From an uncultured Clostridia bacterium (GTDB lineage Bacteria; Bacillota; Clostridia; Oscillospirales; Acutalibacteraceae), in NCBI GenBank assembly GCA_944380855.1, contig CALWIW010000002.1, positions 1 to 64,000 of the forward strand: a stretch of 64,000 nt of DNA, given 5' to 3'. The position numbers and the translations under genes are program-made. Below, one piece after another: positions 45,224 to 53,343 of the stretch (positions are counted from its first letter, which is position 1; every line of letters starts with the position of its first letter). The notes beneath the pieces were generated by a model. It did not search any database. It saw only the letters and a list, made by a program, of their open reading frames with translations, and was not told the origin of the DNA.

Positions 45224-47437
45224 TTATTTTCTATTGTTTCTGTTGTGGCCGCCGCGGCGGTCGTTTCTTTCACGGCTGCCTCTGCCGCCTTTATGGTCTG
45301 CCGGGTCGTTTTCCGGAACAAGGCCGTCTACCTCGATGAGAACGTCACGTCTTGAAAGGTTGAGTCTGCCTTTATCGTCAATATCGAGAACCTTAACTCT
45401 AATGATGTCGCCTACGTTTACAACGTCTGTAACCTTCTCTGTTCTCTTAACGTCAAGCTGGGAAATGTGTACAAGTCCCTCTTTGCCCGGTGCAATCTCT
45501 ACGAATGCACCGAAGTCCATGATTCTTGTAACCTTACCAAGGAACATTGCACCCGGCTCCGGGTCAACCGCTATTGTATTTACAATCTCAACGGCTCTCT
45601 GGCACATTGCTGTGTCTGTACCAGAAACGAATACCTTGCCAAAATCGCCGTCTTCCTCGATGTCGATTTTGCACTGGCACTCTGCCTGAATTTCCTTGAT
45701 AACCTTGCCGCCCTTGCCGATAACTTCGCTTATCTTATCAGCCGGGATTGTTGTTGTAAACATCTTAGGAGCGTATGGTGAAAGCTCTGCTCTTGGCTCA
45801 GGAATAGCCTTCAGCATAATCTCGTCAAGAATATAGTTTCTTGCCTTGTGTGTCTTTGCCAAAGCTTCCTTAACCATGTCAGGTGTAAGACCGCTGATTT
45901 TAAGGTCCATCTGAATTGCTGTGATACCGTCGTGCGTACCTGCAACCTTGAAGTCCATATCGCCAAAGAAGTCCTCAAGACCCTGTATATCAACCATTGT
46001 CATCCATCTTTCGCCCTCGGTGATAAGTCCGCAGGAGATACCAGCAACAGGAGCCTTAATCGGAACACCTGCGTCCATAAGAGCAAGTGTTGAACCGCAT
46101 ACGGAACCCTGTGATGTTGAACCGTTAGAGGAGAGAACCTCGGAAACAAGTCTTAATGCATATGGGAATTCCTCAACTGACGGGATAACAGGAACCAAAG
46201 CTCTTTCTGCCAATGCACCGTGACCGATTTCACGTCTGCCCGGGCCTCTGCTTGGCTTTGTTTCGCCAACGGAGTAGCTTGGGAAATTGTAGTGGTGCAT
46301 ATATCTCTTGCTTTCCTCGTCGTCAATGCCGTCAAGAAGCTGCTGGTCGGATACAGGGCCAAGTGTTGCGATTGTGAGAACCTGTGTCTGACCTCTTGTA
46401 AACATACCTGAACCGTGAACTCTCGGGAGAAGTCCAACTTCGGAAGCCAAAGGTCTGATATCGTCCATGCCTCTGCCGTCAACACGCTTCTGCTCGTCCA
46501 AAAGCCAGCGTCTAACTACTGTTTTCTGAGTTTTGTAGAGGCACTCGTCGATTTTTGCCTCGCACTCAGGATATATCTCATCGAATTTCTCGTGAACAGC
46601 CTCGTAAATAGGTTTGAGTCTTTCGTCACGAACTGTTTTGTCGTCTGTGTCAAGGGCAACCTTGATGTCCTCTTCTGAGAATGATTTAATAGCCTCGAAC
46701 ATATCATGGTCAGGCTCGTTGCTTGGGTATTCAAACTTAGGCTTACCAATTTCTGCCTGAATTCCTTTGATGAACTCGATAATCTTCTGGTTAGCTTCGT
46801 GGCCTGCCATAATGGCGTTGTACATAACCTCGTCGCTTACGCAGTCTGCACCTGCTTCAATCATTGCGATTCTGCTGTCAGTGGACGCAACTGTTGTTGC
46901 CATTTTGGAAACGGCTCTCTGCTCTGCTGTTGGATTTATAACGAATTCGCCGTCAACATATCCAACGGAAACGCCGGAAATTGGGCCGTTCCACGGAATA
47001 TCGGATATTGAGAGGGCAATTGATGTTCCCACCATTGCTGCGATTTCAGGCATACAGTCGTTGTCAACGCTCATAACTGTGCAGACAATAGAAACGTCGT
47101 TTCTCATATCCTTAGGGAAGAGAGGGCGAATAGGTCTGTCGATAACGCGGCTTACAAGTATAGCCTTGTCGGAAGGTCTGCCTTCTCTTTTGAGATAGCT
47201 TCCCGGAATTTTACCTACTGAATAGAGCTTTTCCTCAAAGTCAACTGAGAGAGGGAAGAAGTCTATTCCGTCTCTTGGTTTTGCTGCGGCTGTAGCTGCA
47301 ACGTGTACAACTGTGTCGCCGTATCTTACAAGGCAGGCACCGTTTGCAAGCTGGGTCATCTTGCCTGTTTCAACAACAAGCGGTCTGCCGGCAAATTCTG
47401 TTTCAAATACTCTGAAATTGTTAAATTCTTTAACCAA
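45224..47437 (-). CDS. pnp: Polyribonucleotide nucleotidyltransferase
   Basis: TTG 47437 lies 8 bases after AAAGGAGG. The 737-residue protein shows both RNase PH domains (FGGRPLVVETG-type start, SDKAILVSRVIDRPIRPLFP; later GLLPRVHGSGMFTRGQTQ and GSTSQGSVCGSTLALMDAGVP). A KH domain (AEVIGKGGKVIKEI-type, here SEVIGKGG) and an S1 domain (GKVTRIMDFGAFVEI) follow. An Arg/Asn/Gly-rich C-terminal tail ends it. PNPase is the 3'-5' phosphorolytic exonuclease of mRNA decay. It sits downstream of rpsO, the widely conserved order, with a long structured leader between them. Confidence 0.97.
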   Translation of the reverse strand: MVKEFNNFRVFETEFAGRPLVVETGKMTQLANGACLVRYGDTVVHVAATAAAKPRDGIDFFPLSVDFEEKLYSVGKIPGSYLKREGRPSDKAILVSRVIDRPIRPLFPKDMRNDVSIVCTVMSVDNDCMPEIAAMVGTSIALSISDIPWNGPISGVSVGYVDGEFVINPTAEQRAVSKMATTVASTDSRIAMIEAGADCVSDEVMYNAIMAGHEANQKIIEFIKGIQAEIGKPKFEYPSNEPDHDMFEAIKSFSEEDIKVALDTDDKTVRDERLKPIYEAVHEKFDEIYPECEAKIDECLYKTQKTVVRRWLLDEQKRVDGRGMDDIRPLASEVGLLPRVHGSGMFTRGQTQVLTIATLGPVSDQQLLDGIDDEESKRYMHHYNFPSYSVGETKPSRGPGRREIGHGALAERALVPVIPSVEEFPYALRLVSEVLSSNGSTSQGSVCGSTLALMDAGVPIKAPVAGISCGLITEGERWMTMVDIQGLEDFFGDMDFKVAGTHDGITAIQMDLKISGLTPDMVKEALAKTHKARNYILDEIMLKAIPEPRAELSPYAPKMFTTTIPADKISEVIGKGGKVIKEIQAECQCKIDIEEDGDFGKVFVSGTDTAMCQRAVEIVNTIAVDPEPGAMFLGKVTRIMDFGAFVEIAPGKEGLVHISQLDVKRTEKVTDVVNVGDIIRVKVLDIDDKGRLNLSRRDVLIEVDGLVPENDPADHKGGRGSRERNDRRGGHNRNNRK

Positions 47438-47464
47438 AATATATCCTCCTTTAAATTTTGAGAA

Positions 47465-47563
47465 AAGCAGAAGAATATTATTGATTTAGCAATAACACCA
47501 AGGAAAAACAAATTTTTTCTTTCGTGTTACCGCTAAAATTCAATAAATTCTTCTTCTGTTTTT
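47465..47563 (-). promoter_or_regulatory. Long imperfect hairpin in the pnp leader
   Basis: The segments 47465-47499 and 47524-47563 are imperfect inverted repeats of about 35 bases. Shared blocks, read on one strand, are CAGAAGAA, ATTGA, TAGC and TAACAC, with an A-rich loop. The stem lies in the 5' leader of pnp, ending about 28 bases before its start. In E. coli a long pnp leader hairpin is cut by RNase III and the product degraded by PNPase to autoregulate pnp. A similar arrangement is inferred here from position and shape only. Confidence 0.6.
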
Positions 47564-47600
47564 CATAGTTAAGATTTGCAAAAAAGCTGTCATAATACAT

Positions 47601-47627
47601 AGGGCAAACGGAAAACCGCTTGCCCTG
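47601..47627 (-). terminator. Hairpin between rpsO and pnp
   Basis: AGGGCAAACGG and CCGCTTGCCCT pair (one G-U) around a 4-5 base loop, 10 bases after the rpsO stop. It has no good T-run in the transcription direction, so it may be a partial terminator or an RNA-processing site that lets some transcription continue into pnp. Confidence 0.5.
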
Positions 47628-47636
47628 ATTTTGCAA

Positions 47637-47900
47637 TTATTTACGGATACCAAGTCTTGCGATAATTGAACGGTATCTTTCAATATCAACCTTGATGAGG
47701 TAGTTGAGAAGGTTTCTTCTCTTACCAACCATCTGGAGAAGACCTCTGCGGCTGTGGTGGTCCTTCTTGTGAACCTTGAGGTGCTCGGTAAGGTCGTTGA
47801 TTCTCTTTGTGAGAAGAGCGATCTGAACCTCAGGAGAACCTGTGTCGCCTTCGTGTGTTGCGTACTCCTGCATAATTGCAAGCTTTTCTTCTTTAAGCAT
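47637..47900 (-). CDS. rpsO: 30S ribosomal protein S15
   Basis: ATG 47900 follows AAAGGTGG. The 87-residue protein has the full S15 signature: [50 protein letters not shown] and the terminal [12 protein letters not shown]. It binds 16S rRNA in the central domain and starts platform assembly. The upstream leader is structured and probably lets S15 repress its own synthesis. Confidence 0.97.
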   Translation of the reverse strand: MLKEEKLAIMQEYATHEGDTGSPEVQIALLTKRINDLTEHLKVHKKDHHSRRGLLQMVGKRRNLLNYLIKVDIERYRSIIARLGIRK

Positions 47901-47941
47901 TTTTATTCCACCTTTAACTTAAAATATTTAACCGAAATTCA

Positions 47942-47997
47942 CAGGTAAGGGATTGGTGAAAATCCGCATTGCGGCTTGCACCCTTATCCGTGGAACC
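47942..47997 (-). promoter_or_regulatory. Putative S15 autoregulatory leader
   Basis: In the 5' leader of rpsO, GGTAAGGG (47944-47951) pairs with CCCTTATCC (47983-47991). TGGTG pairs with CACC inside this stem, and CCGCA/TGCGG forms an inner hairpin. The folded element is compact and lies between the promoter and the ribosome-binding site. S15 represses its own mRNA through leader structures in several bacterial groups. That this element binds S15 is inference from location and shape. Confidence 0.55.
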
Positions 47998-48012
47998 GGC
48001 TTACATCAAAAA

Positions 48013-48041
48013 AGTATATCATAATTTTCCTTTAATGTAAA
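48013..48041 (-). promoter_or_regulatory. Sigma-A promoter of rpsO-pnp
   Basis: On the minus strand TTTACA (48041-48036) and TATACT (48018-48013) are separated by 17 bases. Transcription would start near 48006 and include the structured leader. Confidence 0.7.
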
Positions 48042-48081
48042 GAACAAATTACGTATTTTTTACTTAATAAGGCATATTAAA

Positions 48082-48525
48082 TCAAGCTTCGCTGTCCTTG
48101 TATTTTTCTGTCAGATTTTCTATTGTTTGTAAAAATTCCTTTTTTACTTCATCAGGCAATATTCTGTAGCTGATAATTAAATTCTGTTCTTCGTTGCTCA
48201 GGCTGTATATTTTCTCGTTGTTAGGTTTTTTTACGGCACAGGACGGTAAGTTTTCCTCACGCTGTGCTTCGGAAAAATCCGAGTCGCTTACTTCAAGCTG
48301 TTTTTCTGTGTCGTTTGGCATAAGCTGCTCTACAGGTACGTTGTATATTTTGGCAAGCTTCATCAGGGTAAATATACTGGGAAGGGTTTTTCCTGTTTCA
48401 TAATAAGTGTATGTGGTTCTTTCAATATGAAGAGCGTCGGCAACCTGTTTTTGAGTAAGTCCGCTGTTTTGTCTGTAAAATTTAAGGTTAGGAATGTAAA
48501 TATTGGTTTTAGCCTTTCTACCCAT
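48082..48525 (-). CDS. XRE-family HTH regulator (147 aa)
   Basis: ATG 48525 follows AAAGGAGATACTGC; the frame extends upstream to 48546 through that ribosome-binding site. Residues 14-70 form a Cro/C1 helix-turn-helix: LKFYRQNSGLTQKQVADAL, then ERTTYTYYETGKTLPS and LMKLAKIYNVPVEQLM. The C-terminal half is a charged region ending in helices with no metal or ligand motif. It is monocistronic; targets are unknown. Confidence 0.85.
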   Translation of the reverse strand: MGRKAKTNIYIPNLKFYRQNSGLTQKQVADALHIERTTYTYYETGKTLPSIFTLMKLAKIYNVPVEQLMPNDTEKQLEVSDSDFSEAQREENLPSCAVKKPNNEKIYSLSNEEQNLIISYRILPDEVKKEFLQTIENLTEKYKDSEA

Positions 48526-48546
48526 TGCAGTATCTCCTTTCGTCAA

Positions 48547-48846
48547 AATTAGTGTATCTGTTTATATAAAAAATTAATATGTATTTGTTTTTCACATATC
48601 AATTGAAATTATACCTTATTTAAATAATTATGTTTGGTTTTGTGACAAATAGTCACCGTGAAAAATTATCACTATATGTTATTTTGAATTTTTTATTTGG
48701 TTATTTTGAAAGTGTTTTATGTTTGTGTGGAAAAGCTTCGCCTACAAAAAAATCCTTGTCCAAGACTTGAAATTTTGTAAAATATGTAGTATAATACACC
48801 AGACAAGCTGTTATATTAGTTTTAAGCACTGAGTTAATTGTTATGT
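48547..48846. other. AT-rich intergenic region before the tRNA
   Basis: About 300 very AT-rich bases with no gene. It contains the promoter region of the minus-strand XRE gene on the left and the strong tRNA promoter at 48767-48795 on the right. Confidence 0.6.
48767..48795 (+). promoter_or_regulatory. Strong promoter of tRNA-Thr
   Basis: TTGAAA (48767-48772) and consensus TATAAT (48790-48795) with a 17-base spacer, about 45 bases before the mature tRNA. Confidence 0.75.
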
Positions 48847-48923
48847 GCTGGAGTAGCTCAGTTGGTAGAGCAGCTGATTCGTAATCAGCAGGTTCGTGGG
48901 TTCAAGTCCCATCTCCAGCTCCA
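48847..48923 (+). tRNA. tRNA-Thr (anticodon CGT)
   Basis: A complete cloverleaf can be read by eye. Acceptor GCTGGAG pairs with CTCCAGC, the D stem is GCTC/GAGC, and the anticodon stem GCTGA/TCAGC has loop TTCGTAA, giving anticodon CGT for ACG threonine codons. The T arm contains TTCAAGT, the discriminator is T, and CCA is encoded. A hairpin terminator follows directly. Confidence 0.95.
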
Positions 48924-48954
48924 AAGCCATGGCTTTTGACCATGGCTTTTTTAC
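48923..48954 (+). terminator. Terminator of tRNA-Thr
   Basis: AAAGCCATGG pairs with CCATGGCTTT around a short T-rich loop and is followed by TTTTA. It begins at the last base of the tRNA CCA. Confidence 0.75.
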
Positions 48955-49008
48955 GGTCAGGATCCGTCGGAAACGGCGGAAAATAAAGTTATGAAAGGAG
49001 AAAATTCT

Positions 49009-49545
49009 ATGAAAAAGGTATTTTCTGTAATGCTTGCTGTTTTGATGACTGCGGCTCTTGCTTTCAGTTTTGCAGGCTGCGGCGGCAATCAGCAGGAAAC
49101 TAAGGAAATCGACCTTCAAAAGCTTCACGAGGACGTAAAGGCTGCATACGGAGAGGGCTACACTGCCAATATGCCGATTGATGCTGAAACTTTGGCTGCA
49201 ACCTACGGAATTTCCGAGGACCTTTATGATGAGTGCATTGCTGAGACAGCTATGATTTCTGCTCAGACTGACTTCTTTATTGCTCTTAAGGCAAAGGAAG
49301 GCAAGGCTGAAGAAATGAAAACTGCTCTTGAAAAGGCAAAGGAAGCAATTATAGCTTCTGCATTCTACCCTGCAAACCAGGTTAAGGTTCAAAGCACTCA
49401 GGTAATAGTTCACGGTGATTACGGCTTTGTATTCGTTTTAGGTTATCCGGAAAATCTTGATGAGGAAAACGAGGAAGCTATGAGAACCGCTTACGATGCA
49501 GAAAATAAAAAGGCTGCTGATGTAATTGAGTCATATTTTAAATAA
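49009..49545 (+). CDS. DUF4358-type lipoprotein
   Basis: ATG 49009 follows GAAAGGAGAAAA; an in-frame ATG at 48991 precedes that site. The lipoprotein signal ends in SFAGC (Cys near residue 21). The rest (residues 35-178) matches the DUF4358 pattern of gut Clostridia: an ANMPIDAETLAATYGI-like segment, a central MISAQTDFFIALKAKEGKAEEM, then a helix and a beta strand GDYGFVFVLGYP. Function unknown; members are usually surface lipoproteins next to membrane enzymes. Here it stands alone after the tRNA. Confidence 0.75.
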   Translation: MKKVFSVMLAVLMTAALAFSFAGCGGNQQETKEIDLQKLHEDVKAAYGEGYTANMPIDAETLAATYGISEDLYDECIAETAMISAQTDFFIALKAKEGKAEEMKTALEKAKEAIIASAFYPANQVKVQSTQVIVHGDYGFVFVLGYPENLDEENEEAMRTAYDAENKKAADVIESYFK

Positions 49546-49574
49546 TAAAAATTAAATCTGATTTTTCAGATATA

Positions 49575-49630
49575 AAAAATAACAACCGTATGGGGTCGAT
49601 AAAACGATCTTCATGCGGTTGTTTTTTGTT
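49575..49630. terminator. Bidirectional terminator
   Basis: AACAACCGTATG pairs with CATGCGGTTGTT (one mismatch) around a loop that contains a second small inverted repeat TCG/CGA, followed by TTTTGTT. It lies between the convergent lipoprotein and hemolysin III genes. Confidence 0.7.
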
Positions 49631-49643
49631 ATAGCTGTATTTT

Positions 49644-50300
49644 TCAAGGGGCAGGAAGAGCAATTGCCGTGAAAACGGAAAAATAATGGAGGGTACTTCC
49701 TATAACAGTAAAAATATGCCATACTGAATGAAAATATTTTACTTTTTTTATGGCGTAAAATATAACTCCTAAGGTATAAAAAACTCCTCCGGCAATCAAA
49801 AGCACAAGACTTGCAAAAGGCATAGAATTTGTCAGAGGCTTAAAAGCTATAATTATAACCCAGCCCATAGCTATATAACAAACCACGGATATTTTTGAAA
49901 ATTTTTCAAGATTTATTGAGTTCAGGACAATTCCTATTATCGCCGCACCCCAAACAACGCCGAAAAGCGTCCATCCCAAGGGGCTTCGCAAAACCGCCAA
50001 GGTATACGGAGTGTAGGTACCGGCAATAAGGAAGAAAATTGTGTTATGATCCATTATTCTGAAGAATTTTTTAGCCTTTACATTTGTAATAGAGTGGTAG
50101 AGGGTACTCATGGTGTAAAGTATAATAAGCGAAGCACCGTAAATTGCCGAAGAAACAACGGCAAAAGCGTCGCTGTTTATGGCGGAAAATACTATCAGAA
50201 CCACTGTTCCTGCAATTGAAAGAAGGCTTCCCACGCCGTGGGTAACGGAATTAAATATTTCTTCTCCCAGTGAATATCTCTTAGCAACAGATGATGACAT
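49644..50300 (-). CDS. trhA: Hemolysin III family membrane protein (PAQR/TrhA)
   Basis: ATG 50300 follows GAAAGGAGTC. The 218-residue protein has seven TMs and the family residues: EEIFNSVTHGVG near the N-terminus, YTMSTLYHS and RIMDHNTIFFLIAGTYTPY in the middle, and a late WHIFTVIGSTLHYF. The conserved Ser, His and Asp residues form the metal site of PAQR proteins. The bacterial name hemolysin III is historical. Characterised TrhA proteins influence membrane-lipid homeostasis. Confidence 0.9.
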   Translation of the reverse strand: MSSSVAKRYSLGEEIFNSVTHGVGSLLSIAGTVVLIVFSAINSDAFAVVSSAIYGASLIILYTMSTLYHSITNVKAKKFFRIMDHNTIFFLIAGTYTPYTLAVLRSPLGWTLFGVVWGAAIIGIVLNSINLEKFSKISVVCYIAMGWVIIIAFKPLTNSMPFASLVLLIAGGVFYTLGVIFYAIKKVKYFHSVWHIFTVIGSTLHYFSVFTAIALPAP

Positions 50301-50627
50301 TGTTTTGACTCCTTTCTCGTATATTTCAATTATTTTGTCTGTTTATTATTTTAGAGAAGTATATCACCAAAAGTCTGAAATAACAATCGAAAAAGGGAAA
50401 AAATCAGGAGAAATTCAAAGGCGTTGTGTATTTTAACATAATATTTTCATTTATTTTATGCAATAAGGTTAGTTTTTTATTTTTTATTGAAATTTAAAAG
50501 AATATAAAAAAATTCTGTTAATTTTCCATAATTTTATGGATTTTTTTTTATTTTATGATATAATTTTAATATAGGTAATTTATGATGATTTTTCATAAAT
50601 TAAATTTTAAAAGAGAGGTGTTTTGCG
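50301..50627. other. AT-rich divergent promoter region
   Basis: This gap of about 325 bases between trhA and nagA holds no gene. It carries an extended -10 TG-A-TATAAT (50556-50564) facing nagA. The palindrome CCATAATTTTATGG (50526-50539) lies where a -35 element would be, suggesting a regulator-controlled promoter. Confidence 0.5.
50526..50564 (+). promoter_or_regulatory. nagAB promoter with palindromic site
   Basis: An extended -10 (TG-A-TATAAT, 50556-50564) has no recognisable -35. Instead the 14-base sequence CCATAATTTTATGG (arms CCATAA/TTATGG) sits 16 bases upstream. A DNA-binding regulator or activator acting there is plausible. The sequence does not match the classical NagR/DasR operator as I know it. 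Confidence 0.4.
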
Positions 50628-51761
50628 ATGCAAATAAAGAATGGCAAAGTCTTTTTTAAAGACGGAAGTTTTAATGAAGTAAATATTGACATCGAGAACG
50701 GCAAAATAAGCTCAGTGGGCGATTTTGCTCCTGCTGACGATGCCATTGACGCACAGGGAATGTATGTTGTTCCCGGATACGTGGATATACACATTCACGG
50801 TGCCGACGGAAGCGACTTCTGCGACGGATACAAGGAAAACATCGCTACTATTTCAAAATATTTAGGACAGCAGGGTGTTACCACTTTTGTTGCCGCAACA
50901 ATGTCCTTTGATGAAGGTACTCTTACTCAGGTTGCTCATGCTGCAAAGGAATTTGCACAGGAAGATAACTGCGAGGGTGCCGCTCTCAGAGGTATAAACA
51001 TGGAAGGCCCGTTCTTCTCGAAAGCTAAGAAGGGTGCTCAGAGCGATAAATATATTATCGACCCTGACTATGATTTCTACAGAAGAGTTAACGACGAGTC
51101 CGGCAATATGATTAAGCTTGTTGATGTTGCTCCAGAGCTTAACGGTGCAATGGATTTTATCGACAAGGTTTCAAAGGAGTGCAGAGTAAGTATTGCACAT
51201 ACTGAGGCGGATTATGATACTGCGGTTGAGGCTTTCAATCACGGCGTTTCCCATATTACTCATCTTTTCAACGCTATGCCTCCGTTTACACACAGAGACC
51301 CCGGCGTTGTGGGAGCTGCCTCCGACTATGCAGAGCACGTTGAGCTTATCTGTGACGGTATCCATATTCACCCTGCCGTAGTAAGAAGTGTGTTCAAGCT
51401 TTTCGGTGACGATAAGGTTTGCCTTATCAGCGACTCTATGAGAGCCTGCGGACTTCACGACGGCGAGTATTCACTGGGCGGTCAGAAGGTTCTTGTTAAG
51501 GCGGGAAAAGCTACTCTTGAAAACGGAACAATCGCAGGAAGTGCAACCTGTCTTGCAGAGTGCGTAAGAAGAGCCGTTAAGTTCGGTGTTCCTATGGCTT
51601 CCGCTCTCAAGGCTGCAACAATCAATCCTGCACAGGCTGCAGGAATTGACGATGTTTGCGGAAGCATCGAAGAGGGCAAGGCTGCCGATATCCTTATCAT
51701 GGGCGAGGATTTGGTTCCTAAGATGATTATAAGAGGCGGAAATATTATTTACAAAGCCTGA
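50628..51761 (+). CDS. nagA: N-acetylglucosamine-6-phosphate deacetylase
   Basis: ATG 50628 follows AGAGAGGTG. The 377-residue amidohydrolase shows VDIHIHGADGSDF (metal His pair), NMEGPFFSKAKKGAQ, SIAHTEADYDTAV, THLFNAMPPFTHRDPGVVGA, ELICDGIHIHP and LISDSMRACG with the catalytic Asp. It removes acetate from GlcNAc-6-phosphate during amino-sugar use and cell-wall recycling. It is followed after about 70 bases by nagB in the same orientation. Confidence 0.95.
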   Translation: MQIKNGKVFFKDGSFNEVNIDIENGKISSVGDFAPADDAIDAQGMYVVPGYVDIHIHGADGSDFCDGYKENIATISKYLGQQGVTTFVAATMSFDEGTLTQVAHAAKEFAQEDNCEGAALRGINMEGPFFSKAKKGAQSDKYIIDPDYDFYRRVNDESGNMIKLVDVAPELNGAMDFIDKVSKECRVSIAHTEADYDTAVEAFNHGVSHITHLFNAMPPFTHRDPGVVGAASDYAEHVELICDGIHIHPAVVRSVFKLFGDDKVCLISDSMRACGLHDGEYSLGGQKVLVKAGKATLENGTIAGSATCLAECVRRAVKFGVPMASALKAATINPAQAAGIDDVCGSIEEGKAADILIMGEDLVPKMIIRGGNIIYKA

Positions 51762-51834
51762 TAGAGGGTTATATTTACTATGTTGGTTATAAATATTAAA
51801 AATAAACAAAATTTGGACAAAGGGGATAATTGAA

Positions 51835-52602
51835 ATGAAAATTTTATTTGCAAAAGATTACGATGAGATGAGCCGCAAGGCAGCTAACATTATCGCTTCT
51901 CAGATTACTCTCAAGCACAACAGCGTTCTTGGCCTTGCAACAGGTTCAAGCCCAATCGGAACATACAAAGAGCTTATCAAGAAGTACGAGCAGGGCGACC
52001 TTTGTTTCGACGGCTGCTATACTGCAAACCTGGACGAGTACAGAGGTCTTACAAAGGATAATGACCAGAGCTATGCTTATTTCATGTACAATAATCTTTT
52101 CAAGTATGTAAACATCAATATGGACAAGACAAATATTCCTGACGGCTCTAACCCTGACGCAGAGGCAGAGTGCAAGAGATATGACAAGGTTGTTGAAGAT
52201 TTGGGCGGCGTTGATATTCAGCTTTTGGGTATCGGTCATGACGGTCATATCGGATTTAACGAGCCTGACGACAACTTCCCTGTAGGCACACACTGCGTAA
52301 AGCTTACAGATATGACAATCGAAGCAAATAAGAGATTCTTTGCACGTAAAGAGGATGTTCCTACCGAGGCTTACACAATGGGTATCGGCACAATCATGAA
52401 AGCAAAGAGAATTTTGATGGTTGCTTCCGGAAAGGATAAGGCAGAAATTCTTTACAAGACAGCTTGCGGAGAGGTTAAGCCTGATGTTCCTGCTTCAATT
52501 CTCAGACTTCATGCAGACGTAACAATCGTTGCTGACGAGGCTGCTCTTTCAATGATTATTGAAAAGGCTCCTGAGCTTGTTATCGGTCTTCCTAAGGCTT
52601 GA
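51835..52602 (+). CDS. nagB: Glucosamine-6-phosphate deaminase
   Basis: ATG 51835 follows AAAGGGGATAATT. The 255-residue enzyme has LGLATGSSPIGTYKELI, LDEYRGL, DIQLLGIGHDGHIGFNEP with catalytic Asp/His, and a C-terminal VPASILRLHADVTIVADEAA. It converts glucosamine-6-phosphate to fructose-6-phosphate and ammonia, completing the pathway begun by nagA. An additional regulatory domain is absent. Probably cotranscribed with nagA. Confidence 0.95.
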   Translation: MKILFAKDYDEMSRKAANIIASQITLKHNSVLGLATGSSPIGTYKELIKKYEQGDLCFDGCYTANLDEYRGLTKDNDQSYAYFMYNNLFKYVNINMDKTNIPDGSNPDAEAECKRYDKVVEDLGGVDIQLLGIGHDGHIGFNEPDDNFPVGTHCVKLTDMTIEANKRFFARKEDVPTEAYTMGIGTIMKAKRILMVASGKDKAEILYKTACGEVKPDVPASILRLHADVTIVADEAALSMIIEKAPELVIGLPKA

Positions 52603-52635
52603 TTATTGATTTGTCTTTTAAAAATAATATTGAAA

Positions 52636-52678
52636 AACAACAAGGGCTGCAGATTAACTCCGCAGCCCTGATTTGTTT
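52636..52678 (+). terminator. Terminator of nagAB
   Basis: AGGGCTGC pairs with GCAGCCCT around an 11-base loop, with AACAACA before and GATTTGTTT after. The stem is GC-rich and ends the nag operon. Confidence 0.7.
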
Positions 52679-52744
52679 ATTGGTTAGTTAAAATTGTTTT
52701 TTCAAAAGGATTACCGTGAATACAGATGTGAGGTCACAGCAAAA

Positions 52745-52885
52745 GCAGTTCCACGGATTGTTTTTTGCTCAATCCAGTGTTTTTACGCATTTTAATACCT
52801 TGGAGGACTCTGTCCTCCAAACCACCTGCCAAAGGAACAATTGTCCCTTTGGAATCCCCAAATTTTTGCCGCAAATTGCTATAGA
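52745..52885 (-). repeat. Dispersed double-hairpin repeat, copy C
   Basis: TTGGAGGAC/GTCCTCCAA (52800-52820) and CCAAAGGAAC/GTCCCTTTGG (52829-52852) with flanks GAGCAAAAAACA-type and CAAAAATTTGGGGATT on the reverse strand match copy A (38258-38390) nearly base for base in inverted orientation. Stem differences are mostly in loops. No coding potential is credible; the short plus-strand ORF through it is the repeat's translation. Confidence 0.8.
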
Positions 52886-52894
52886 ACCTAAAAA

Positions 52895-53332
52895 TTAACT
52901 TTTTTGTTCAGCAGTCTTTATTTTATCTTCAAAATATTTTGCCAAAGGATTTTCAAAAAGTTCAGATATTCCCTCGGGACTGTCAGGAAGCGATACAATA
53001 CACTGAGTACCCTTTTCAATTAAATATCCGAACTTATCCTGCTCAATTCCAAAGGGAAGCTTTCTCACATTTTCAATGGTTCCTCCCGATTTTTCTATAG
53101 CAGAGGAAAGTATTTGTTCCAAAGAGTCGGTTTTAAAAGAATTAAGCCCGCCGATTGTTATAACAACTCCGCAGTGATTAAGACCGTCTGTAAGCATATT
53201 TCCCAAATACTGAGGGTCTGCGGCACCCAGTGTTTTCATTATCTCTATACCGCAGGATTTAAGCTCTGTTTTTACAGCCTTTTCACAAAGGGCTGTTTTT
53301 TTCGAGCAATAATATATCAAGTAACATTTCAT
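52895..53332 (-). CDS. MoaB/CinA-like small protein
   Basis: ATG 53332 follows GGTGG, 12 bases past the stop of the sortase gene, so the two are coupled. The 145-residue product has the outline of the molybdopterin-binding fold of MoaB/Mog/CinA. The central VVITIGGLNSFKTDSLEQIL resembles the GGxGxxxxD segment, and the C-terminal FGYLIEKGTQCIVSLPDSPEGI resembles the LPGxP loop. Both are degenerate, so cofactor binding is doubtful. The N-terminal domain of the sortase upstream shows a similar pattern. No molybdenum genes are nearby. Function unknown. Confidence 0.6.
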   Translation of the reverse strand: MKCYLIYYCSKKTALCEKAVKTELKSCGIEIMKTLGAADPQYLGNMLTDGLNHCGVVITIGGLNSFKTDSLEQILSSAIEKSGGTIENVRKLPFGIEQDKFGYLIEKGTQCIVSLPDSPEGISELFENPLAKYFEDKIKTAEQKS

Positions 53333-53343
53333 ATTTACCACCG

